A stretch of 7,254 nt of DNA from Lachnospiraceae bacterium UBA3643. GTDB taxonomy: Bacteria > Bacillota > Clostridia > Lachnospirales > Lachnospiraceae. The translations under genes were made by a program, and so were the position numbers. The stretch lies in the NCBI GenBank assembly GCA_002373855.1, contig DFKO01000146.1:1-7254 (forward strand). The letters are read 5' to 3'. The notes under the pieces are model-generated. The model ran no database searches and was not told the origin of the DNA. It worked only from the letters and a program-made list of their open reading frames with translations. This document shows, piece by piece, positions 1 through 6,142 of this stretch (position 1 is the stretch's first letter; every line of letters starts with the position of its first letter).

Positions 1-264
1 CTCGATATTTATGAGCCCGGATGTACAGATAAGGCGACATGCATAAAGAAAATATGTGCAGAAAAAAATATAGATTTATGCAATGTGCTGTATATAGGCG
101 ATGACATAAATGACATCGAAGTCTTAAAGATTGTAGGATACGGATGTGCTCCTGCCGATGCACTTGATGAAGTAAGATCAGCTGCATCATATGTCACAAA
201 GGCAAAAGGCGGAGAGGGAGTAATCAGAGAGATTACAGACAGGATTGTCCTTGCCGGGAAATAG
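1..264 (+). CDS. KdsC-type HAD phosphatase domain, C-terminal fragment (5' end outside window)
   Basis: The reading frame is open from base 1 and ends at a TAG at 262-264, giving the last 87 residues of a protein whose start is outside the window. Visible motifs are TDKATCIKKI (residues 9-18 of the fragment), which supplies the HAD motif III lysine, and YIGDDINDIEVLK (31-43), the motif IV acidic cluster that binds Mg2+. A C-terminal GGEGVIREI follows. This is the pattern of KdsC-like phosphatases, which remove the phosphate from Kdo-8-P or from 9-phosphate nonulosonic acids. The same domain also forms the C-terminal half of some acylneuraminate cytidylyltransferases (NeuA-KdsC fusions and animal CMAS). 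With a PseC gene in the same operon, a nonulosonate role is plausible, but the fragment cannot show whether it stands alone or is fused. The next gene starts 21 bases downstream, so co-transcription is likely. Family is fairly sure; substrate is open. Confidence 0.5.
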   Translation, partial: LDIYEPGCTDKATCIKKICAEKNIDLCNVLYIGDDINDIEVLKIVGYGCAPADALDEVRSAASYVTKAKGGEGVIREITDRIVLAGK

Positions 265-285
265 AATCAGTTAGTTTAATATTGG

Positions 286-1269
286 ATGAAGAATAAGGCA
301 TCTTTAAAAAATAAAATATACAGGAAGATTCACTGGTTTATTTTTAAGCATATTAAACCTAAAAATGAATGGTATCCTGCATTTCGTCATGGTATGAAAT
401 ATGCCATGAAACATGGAAAAAATATTAACGAGATTGTATCTGATAACCGTGATGTGAAAGAAGTATATATTACACAGATCCCAAACGAAGGAGCCGGTAT
501 AGGTCATCAGATGGCAAATTATATTGGCGGATATCATTATTCTCGGATATTCGGTGCATCCCATGCATATGTTCCTTTTAAAGATACTGTCTGGGATAGA
601 TTTCTTGGATTTGGAGAAAAAGAGGTAAAACTTTCAGAGTTAAGGGAAAAAGGATATAAAGTAAGAAGACTCCCATATTTTGATGAACAGAAAAACTATG
701 CGATGATCAGGAATATAGTTGATTCATATTCGGGAGAAAAAGTGGTACTACTCACCGAACTCGATCAGTTCTATCCTGCTCAGTATGAAGAGATACCACA
801 TATAAAAGAAAAGTTTGAAAGTTCATCATCAAGAAAGAATGATAGATTGATTTTCAGTCAGGATGAATATAATGTCGCCGTTCATATAAGGCGTGGTGAC
901 ATAGTTCAGAATAGTGATGAGAAAACAGATGCCCTTACTAAAAGATGGCTTGATATGGATTATTATGAAGGCATCGTAAAAAAACTGGTGAATGAATATA
1001 AAGGAATCAAGCCGATTCACCTGTATATTTTTTCACAGGGTAAACCTGATGAATATGCATTATTTAATAAATACGGAAAAGTGACACTGTGTATGGATAT
1101 GTCTGCAATGGATTCGTTTCTCCACATGGTCAGGGCAGATGTGCTTGTAACAAGTAAAAGTTCATTTTCATATAAGCCGGCACTTTTATCAGATGGAATC
1201 AGAATTGTACCATCAGGTTTCTGGCACGGATATCCTGATGATGAGAAATGGAAGATTGTTGAATTATAA
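286..1269 (+). CDS. fucosyltransferase-like glycosyltransferase (GT11/GT23-like, HxRRGD motif)
   Basis: A 327-residue soluble protein with no signal peptide and a basic N-terminus (K/R-rich, about residues 1-26), which may sit on the inner face of the membrane. NEGAGIGHQMANY (67-79) resembles the N-terminal glycine-rich motif of GT11 fucosyltransferases. VAVHIRRGDI (197-206) is the HxRRxD motif that binds GDP-fucose in the alpha-1,2 and alpha-1,6 fucosyltransferases. MVRADVLVTSKSSFS (281-295) followed by a PSGFWH element matches the C-terminal nucleotide-sugar region of the same superfamily. The likely role is to transfer a sugar, possibly fucose, to a growing glycan in the cytoplasm. No GDP-fucose synthesis genes are visible, so the donor is inferred from the motif only. 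ATG 286 is the first possible start after an in-frame stop at 277-279; it lacks a clear Shine-Dalgarno sequence. The gene is more A+T-rich than the later genes (bases 301-360 hold 13 G/C of 60). Confidence 0.5.
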   Translation: MKNKASLKNKIYRKIHWFIFKHIKPKNEWYPAFRHGMKYAMKHGKNINEIVSDNRDVKEVYITQIPNEGAGIGHQMANYIGGYHYSRIFGASHAYVPFKDTVWDRFLGFGEKEVKLSELREKGYKVRRLPYFDEQKNYAMIRNIVDSYSGEKVVLLTELDQFYPAQYEEIPHIKEKFESSSSRKNDRLIFSQDEYNVAVHIRRGDIVQNSDEKTDALTKRWLDMDYYEGIVKKLVNEYKGIKPIHLYIFSQGKPDEYALFNKYGKVTLCMDMSAMDSFLHMVRADVLVTSKSSFSYKPALLSDGIRIVPSGFWHGYPDDEKWKIVEL

Positions 1270-1272
1270 ATT

Positions 1273-3048
1273 ATGAGCGAAGAAAAAAGAAGTGTAATTT
1301 TCAAGTTAAATTATCTTATGGAAAAGAGGATCAAAGTAAAAGTGATCTTTCTTTTTGCGTTGATTTTCTTTGGTTCATTTGTTGAGCTTCTCGGTGTAGC
1401 AGTTATTTATCCCATTGTAAATTTGATAATGGATGATAATTACGCGGAAAATATATGGTGTAAAGCCGTGATGAATATTACCGGTATTGCTGAGAGAGAA
1501 CCGGTTATGATCATCATCATCGGAGCAGCCATGCTCGTATATGTATTTAAGAGTCTGTATTTGTCATGGATGTATGGTCAGCTTTACAAGATGTCAGCCA
1601 CCATTAAAGAGAATATGGCAGTAAAGCTTATGAAAGCATATATGAGACAGCCATATTCATTTTTCTTATCGAGAAATACAGCGGAGTTGATCAGGTCTGT
1701 CAGCAATGATACAGCCCAGTTATATGAAGTAATCCTTAATGTTTTCCAAGTGGCATCAAATGCGCTGACCGTGATATTCCTGCTGATAACACTGGCTGTG
1801 ACAAATATCGTAATGACAACGGTTGTTGCCGGACTTCTCGGAGTATGCGCTGCAATCATTATGATATTTATAAAAAAGAAATCTAGATATTATGGCAAAC
1901 GTAATCAGGAATTAAACGGTAGCCTTTATCAGACTCTCCAGCAGATGTTTGAGGGAATTAAAGAACTCAAGATAATGCACAGTGAGAATTTCTTTATAAA
2001 GAGATATGTGGGTCAGTATAAAGAAAGCACGGATGTATACAGGCGATTCGGACTCTCAAATGTAATACCAAAGAATCTTATAGAAGCAGTCAGCATGTGT
2101 GGTATACTCGTATATCTTGGACTTGAGATTATATTTAATCCTAACTATATGGAACTGGTTCCGGGTATAGCAGTATTTGTTGCGGCAGCTTATAAGTTAT
2201 TGCCGGCTGTTAATGCGATTTATAATTATTTGAATACGATTATTTATCACAGGGCATCAATTGACCTTGTATACAATGATGTCAGGGAAGCAAATGAACT
2301 ACTTGTAAAAGAGAATGATGATAGTGGGGAAACCGTTCCTGTTTCTTTCGATTCAGATATCACCCTCGACCATGTAACCTTCCACTATGACAATTCCGAG
2401 AAGCTTGTCCTTAATGATGTCAACATCACGATTCCGAAAGGCAAGTCAGTTGCATTTGTCGGTCCGTCAGGCGGAGGCAAGACCACTCTTGCGGACATGA
2501 TAATCGGGCTCCTCCGTCCCACAGAAGGAAAAGTACTGGTCGATGGTAAGGATATAATTGAGAATATCGAGGGCTGGAGAAAGCAGATTGGATATATTCC
2601 TCAGAATATTTATCTTATTGATGACTCTTTAAAAAACAACGTGGCATGGGGTGTAAACGAAGCATCAGCCGATGAAAACAAAGTATGGCAGGCTCTTGCA
2701 GATGCACAGATTGCAGACTTTGTTAGAGAATCCGAAAAAGGTCTCGAGATGGATGTAGGTGAGAGGGGAACCCGTATATCGGGTGGCCAGCGTCAGCGCC
2801 TCGGTATAGCGAGAGCACTTTATCGCAATCCCCAGGTACTTGTATTTGACGAGGCTACATCGGCCCTTGATAATGAGACAGAAAAAGAAGTAATGAAAGC
2901 CATTGAGTCCCTTCAGGGAACAAGGACGATGATTATGATAGCTCACAGATTAACGACTGTTGAGAAGTGCGATATCATATTCAGGGTTGAGAACGGCAAA
3001 GTAGAGCAGATATCACATGATGAGCTTTTTAAAAGCGAGAATCCGTAA
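1273..3048 (+). CDS. ABC half-transporter, PglK/MsbA-like glycan flippase candidate
   Basis: A 591-residue fused permease-ATPase. The N-terminal half (about 1-335) has roughly six hydrophobic segments, near residues 23-50, 77-100, 158-180, 182-200, 270-290 and 295-318. The ATPase half (about 360-591) carries Walker A GPSGGGKTT (397-405), the Q-loop YIPQ (441-444), signature ISGGQRQR (502-509), Walker B VLVFDE (522-527), D-loop SALD (530-533) and the H-loop histidine H558. All catalytic elements are intact. Half-transporters of this type include MsbA (lipid A) and Campylobacter PglK (lipid-linked oligosaccharide); the early GVAVIYPIV segment recalls PglK. Placed among glycosyltransferase and sugar-modifying genes, it most likely works as a homodimer flipping a lipid-linked glycan outward. 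Drug or peptide export is possible but fits the context less well. ATG 1273 lies 3 bases after the previous stop with no close Shine-Dalgarno, so translation is probably coupled. Base composition differs between its two halves (see findings). Confidence 0.5.
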   Translation: MSEEKRSVIFKLNYLMEKRIKVKVIFLFALIFFGSFVELLGVAVIYPIVNLIMDDNYAENIWCKAVMNITGIAEREPVMIIIIGAAMLVYVFKSLYLSWMYGQLYKMSATIKENMAVKLMKAYMRQPYSFFLSRNTAELIRSVSNDTAQLYEVILNVFQVASNALTVIFLLITLAVTNIVMTTVVAGLLGVCAAIIMIFIKKKSRYYGKRNQELNGSLYQTLQQMFEGIKELKIMHSENFFIKRYVGQYKESTDVYRRFGLSNVIPKNLIEAVSMCGILVYLGLEIIFNPNYMELVPGIAVFVAAAYKLLPAVNAIYNYLNTIIYHRASIDLVYNDVREANELLVKENDDSGETVPVSFDSDITLDHVTFHYDNSEKLVLNDVNITIPKGKSVAFVGPSGGGKTTLADMIIGLLRPTEGKVLVDGKDIIENIEGWRKQIGYIPQNIYLIDDSLKNNVAWGVNEASADENKVWQALADAQIADFVRESEKGLEMDVGERGTRISGGQRQRLGIARALYRNPQVLVFDEATSALDNETEKEVMKAIESLQGTRTMIMIAHRLTTVEKCDIIFRVENGKVEQISHDELFKSENP

Positions 3049-3062
3049 GATAAATATTGGGT

Positions 3063-4025
3063 ATGACAAAAAGCAGATTGACATGGCTTTTGTACGCAGC
3101 AGATTATGTACTGCGTCAGAAGTTTCCCGTATATCAGAAAAATAAGAAATACTGCAAAAGAGAAATCCTTGATATGTATGGGTCATCCGGAGTCCTTTCT
3201 GATATGATCAGGGGAGGAGAGCCGTTTGCAGTGGGACGCCTCGGCCTCTTTGAACTGGCAGCCATGCGTATGTACGAGTTTGGCATAAAGAAAAAATACA
3301 ATCTCGTCATGAACAATATTTATAACTGCGCAGGCTTCTTTCCCAATGATATTTCCTACGGTTATAAATTCAACGACTGTATGAAAGATGCCATGTCTGT
3401 TATGGATATTCAGGCAGCAAATACAAATGTCATAGAAAATTATTTCATAGATCATTATCTGCCAAAGGACTCTGTTGTATGTGACAGCTTTGATCTCTTT
3501 GAAGTATGCAAACTTGGAAATGATTCATGGACAAAAGCCCTTAAAGGCAAAAAGGTCCTCGTTGTGACATCTTTTCCGGACAGTGTGAAGATTCAGTATG
3601 AAAAGAGGGAGAAACTCTTTTTAGGTACAGATATTTTACCGGAATTTGAATTAAAGACATACAAGCCTCTGATGACAGTGGGGAATCTTAAAGATGACCG
3701 GTTTGATAACTGGTTCGAGGCCCTTTATTTTATGTCAGATGAGATTCTGAAGATTGATTTTGATATCGCTTTACTTGGATGCGGTGCATATGGATACCCT
3801 CTAGCAGCAGAGATTAAGCGAGGCGGCAGACAGGCAGTCCACATGGGCGGTGCCATCCAGCTGATGTTTGGTATCATAGGCAAGCGATGGGACGGTACGA
3901 GGCCCGGTTCTGACGGAAAAATGAGAGCAGACGTTGCAAAGTATTACAACGATGACTGGATTTATCCCATAGAGGAAAAACCGGCCGATGCCGACAAGGT
4001 CGAGTACGGACCGTACTGGAAATAA
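3063..4025 (+). CDS. GT-D-fold-like putative glycosyltransferase, poorly characterised
   Basis: A 320-residue soluble protein without signal peptide or membrane segment. I recognise the overall pattern from uncharacterised proteins in exopolysaccharide clusters that have been linked to the GT-D fold (DUF1792-like), but not a defined function. Marks: AVGRLGLFEL (56-65), comparable to the R-x-G-x-x-E element near the N-terminus of such proteins; a predicted Rossmann-like strand KKVLVVTSFPDSV (163-175); LLGCGAYGYPLAAEIKRGG (237-255), HMGGAIQLMFG (260-270) and IGKRWD (272-277); and a C-terminus of the type DDWIYP...E.P..A.KVE.G.YW. A sugar-transfer role is inferred from fold family and neighbours. 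The ATG at 3063 is preferred; a TTG at 3057 in the same frame would add two residues and sits a little better spaced from a weak GTAAGA at 3045-3050. The next gene begins one base after the stop, which supports tight translational coupling. Confidence 0.5.
   Translation: MTKSRLTWLLYAADYVLRQKFPVYQKNKKYCKREILDMYGSSGVLSDMIRGGEPFAVGRLGLFELAAMRMYEFGIKKKYNLVMNNIYNCAGFFPNDISYGYKFNDCMKDAMSVMDIQAANTNVIENYFIDHYLPKDSVVCDSFDLFEVCKLGNDSWTKALKGKKVLVVTSFPDSVKIQYEKREKLFLGTDILPEFELKTYKPLMTVGNLKDDRFDNWFEALYFMSDEILKIDFDIALLGCGAYGYPLAAEIKRGGRQAVHMGGAIQLMFGIIGKRWDGTRPGSDGKMRADVAKYYNDDWIYPIEEKPADADKVEYGPYWK
4018..4022 (+). promoter_or_regulatory. weak ribosome binding site for the acyltransferase
   Basis: GGAAA lies four bases before ATG 4027, inside the last codons of the preceding gene. 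It is a weak and close match to Shine-Dalgarno, but it supports ATG 4027 over the ATG at 3988 in the same frame, which lies within the upstream coding sequence and would add 13 polar residues not typical of the family. Confidence 0.5.
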
Positions 4026-4026
4026 A

Positions 4027-5169
4027 ATGAGTATAACAGACATAAAGAAAAAAGAATATCCCGGACTTGATGTACTGCGTATAATATGTGCTGTCCTTGT
4101 TGTAACGATTCATTTTGCGCCTTTTGGTCCGTGGGAATCGGTACAGTCTTTAAACTACAGATTTGTACAGTACTTTTCAAGGGATGCAGTTCCTCTTTTC
4201 TTTATGATGTCATCATTCTTTTTCTTTAGGAGAGTGATTAATGATGGCCGGATTGATATGAGAGAGAGTATGACGAAATGCTTTTCGTATTTTAAACAGT
4301 ATCTCTTATGGACAGTCATTTACCTCTTTATGATCATCAAGAATTATACTCATGGCAGGGAGACCATTGCGGAGCTTATCAGGGATTTCTTCTTTTGCGG
4401 AAGCTATTTCCATCTCTGGTTTATGCCGGCACTTATTACAGGACTGATAGTTGTTTCATGTCTATATAAGTCGGGATTGTCACCTAAAAAAATATTTGTG
4501 ATTTCGATATTGCTTTATATGATCGGACTCCTTGGCCAGTCATACTATGGAGTACTAGACGATGTACGTGAGAATGTTTCATGGTTTGCATCATTATCTG
4601 AAACATATTTTAAGATTTTTGGTACGACAAGAAACGGTCTGTTTGAGGCAACTCTGTTTGTGTCCCTGGGCTTGATACTGAGTGAACAGAAAGCAGAAGC
4701 CGGTTCATTTAGCTCAGATGAAGATAGAAAAACAGGTTATTTAAGCTCATTACGGATTAAATATATAATTTCGATACTTGTTTTGCTGATTATAAATATC
4801 GCAGAAGTTGAACTGGTAAACAGACTTAACCTTGCCAGAGAAGCAGACTTTTATATAATCACACCTGTTATCTGCTGGTTTATATTTAAACTGGCATCAT
4901 CGTATACGATACCGGATTCGTATACGGATGAACAGTATGACTCATATAAAAAACGATCATATTACATCAGAAATATAACCATGCTGGTTTATTTTTTGCA
5001 GATATATGAGGGCATGTTTATAAAGGACGGACTGAACTTTATCACCCACGGAGACGCCGGTTCATATTATCTGTTTCCTCCCGTACTGATCGTGAGTACT
5101 GTAGCGGCGTGGTTTATCACGATAATCAAATATAAAATGAAGAATAAAAAAGAATTATCAGACAGGTAA
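4027..5169 (+). CDS. acyltransferase family 3 integral membrane protein (O-acyl modification of glycan)
   Basis: A 380-residue, strongly hydrophobic protein with about ten membrane segments, as usual for the acyltransferase 3 (OafA/WecH/NolL-like) family. The first segment bears the family hallmark LDVLRIICAVLVVTIHF (14-30) with the conserved histidine at H29. It is followed by RDAVPLFFMMSSFFFFRR (52-69), matching the family's 'vP.FF.iSGf' region, although the usual glycine is replaced here by serine. FHLWFMPALI (128-137) matches the 'HlWfl.al' motif. These enzymes move acetyl, or sometimes succinyl, groups across the membrane onto sugar hydroxyls of surface glycans. The target here is presumably the glycan built by the neighbouring genes. 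A polar loop with many charges (about 220-240) and another near 295-312 separate the later segments. The start at ATG 4027, one base after the previous stop, gives an N-terminus of normal length. The exact acyl donor and sugar cannot be read from sequence. Confidence 0.5.
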   Translation: MSITDIKKKEYPGLDVLRIICAVLVVTIHFAPFGPWESVQSLNYRFVQYFSRDAVPLFFMMSSFFFFRRVINDGRIDMRESMTKCFSYFKQYLLWTVIYLFMIIKNYTHGRETIAELIRDFFFCGSYFHLWFMPALITGLIVVSCLYKSGLSPKKIFVISILLYMIGLLGQSYYGVLDDVRENVSWFASLSETYFKIFGTTRNGLFEATLFVSLGLILSEQKAEAGSFSSDEDRKTGYLSSLRIKYIISILVLLIINIAEVELVNRLNLAREADFYIITPVICWFIFKLASSYTIPDSYTDEQYDSYKKRSYYIRNITMLVYFLQIYEGMFIKDGLNFITHGDAGSYYLFPPVLIVSTVAAWFITIIKYKMKNKKELSDR

Positions 5170-5174
5170 TACTT

Positions 5175-6101
5175 ATGGATATTCGTAAACTGAAAAAATC
5201 GGATGCACCTCTTATGCTTGAGTGGATGCATGATATAAGCGTGGTCGAAAAGCTTCGTACGGACTTTTCATCAAAGACGCTTCAGGATGCAGAACATTTC
5301 ATCGAATCAAGCTGGGACGATAAAGATAACATTAACATGGCAATTGTCTCAGATGAAGACGAGTACATGGGGACAGTGAGCCTTAAGTATATTGAAAACG
5401 GAAGTGCGGAGTTTGCCATCATTGTCCGCAACAAGGCCATGACCCACGGATACTCATGGTTTGGCATGGAGCGTATCCTTGATAAGGCATTTAACGAGCT
5501 GAACCTGGACTGCGTCTACTGGTGCGTATCAAGGAAAAATTTAAGAGCTGTCAGGTTTTACGACAAGCACAATTTCCATGAGACCCTGGATATACCCCGA
5601 AACATCCTTGAGAGATATAATGGTATAGAGAATCTTAAGTGGTATTCGGTACTTAAGGGCGATGAGATAAATGTGAGGGATACTGTGGCGGGATGCAGAG
5701 TCATACATCTTAAGACGATCCCGACAGTAAATGCCGGTGAGCTTTCATTTTTTGAGGGAACCCATGACATCCCATTTGATATAAAGCGTATCTATTACAT
5801 CTCCAAAGTACCGGAAGGATCAAGGAGAGGATATCATGCCCACAGAAAGTTAAAGCAGCTTCTCTTTTGTCCCTACGGCCGTATCCAGCTGGTCCTTGAA
5901 AACAGGGATGGCCGGGAAGAGATAGAGCTCTCGGACCCGAGTATCGGAGTAGTCATTGAGGAGTGCACATGGCGGGAGATGCTCTGGATTCAGAAAGATT
6001 CGGTACTCTGCGTGGCCGCATCTGAGTTTTATGATGAAACCGATTATATCCGTGATTACGATGAATTCAAAGAGTATATTTCATCAACAGAAAATAATTA
6101 A
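5175..6101 (+). CDS. bifunctional GNAT acetyltransferase - FdtA/QdtA-type sugar-nucleotide 3,4-ketoisomerase
   Basis: A 308-residue protein with two domains. Residues 1-160 are a GNAT N-acyltransferase: IRKLKKSDAPLMLEWMHD at the start, IVRNKAMTHGYSWFGMERIL (82-101) in the acetyl-CoA loop position, and NLRAVRFYDKHNF (122-134), the typical GNAT 'N..A..FY...GF' end. The loop lacks the usual GxG/A run, so it is somewhat divergent. Residues about 170-308 form a cupin of the FdtA/QdtA (WxcM-like) family: GELSFFEG (188-195), RRGYHAHRKLKQ (217-228) with the conserved HxH pair expected in the active site, and DYIRDYDEF (290-298). FdtA-type enzymes convert dTDP-4-keto-6-deoxyglucose to the 3-keto isomer, leading to 3-amino sugars such as Fuc3NAc or Qui3NAc. 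The GNAT half may acetylate the amino group made by an aminotransferase, possibly the PseC neighbour (a PseH-like role). ATG 5175 follows the previous stop by 5 bases, with CAGG at 5163-5166 as a weak ribosome site. Domain calls are solid; substrates are inferred. Confidence 0.5.
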   Translation: MDIRKLKKSDAPLMLEWMHDISVVEKLRTDFSSKTLQDAEHFIESSWDDKDNINMAIVSDEDEYMGTVSLKYIENGSAEFAIIVRNKAMTHGYSWFGMERILDKAFNELNLDCVYWCVSRKNLRAVRFYDKHNFHETLDIPRNILERYNGIENLKWYSVLKGDEINVRDTVAGCRVIHLKTIPTVNAGELSFFEGTHDIPFDIKRIYYISKVPEGSRRGYHAHRKLKQLLFCPYGRIQLVLENRDGREEIELSDPSIGVVIEECTWREMLWIQKDSVLCVAASEFYDETDYIRDYDEFKEYISSTENN

Positions 6102-6127
6102 CATTTGAAAATAATAGAAATGTTTGA

Positions 6128-6134
6128 AAGAGGA
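6128..6134 (+). promoter_or_regulatory. strong ribosome binding site for the PseC-type aminotransferase
   Basis: AAGAGGA lies 8 bases upstream of ATG 6143, a good Shine-Dalgarno match at normal spacing. It is the clearest such site in the window and fixes the start. It stands in the longest intergenic gap (6102-6142), where I see no promoter or terminator hairpin. Confidence 0.5.
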
Positions 6135-6142
6135 TTAAAGAT

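Noticed and set aside
3057..3062. TTG 3057 as the start of the GT-D-like gene
   Set aside because: It adds only two residues and an ATG is available at 3063; it cannot be excluded, since neither has a good ribosome site.
3988..4026. Upstream ATG 3988 as the start of the acyltransferase
   Set aside because: It would overlap the preceding gene by 38 bases and add a polar 13-residue leader; ATG 4027 with a nearby GGAAA gives the normal family N-terminus.
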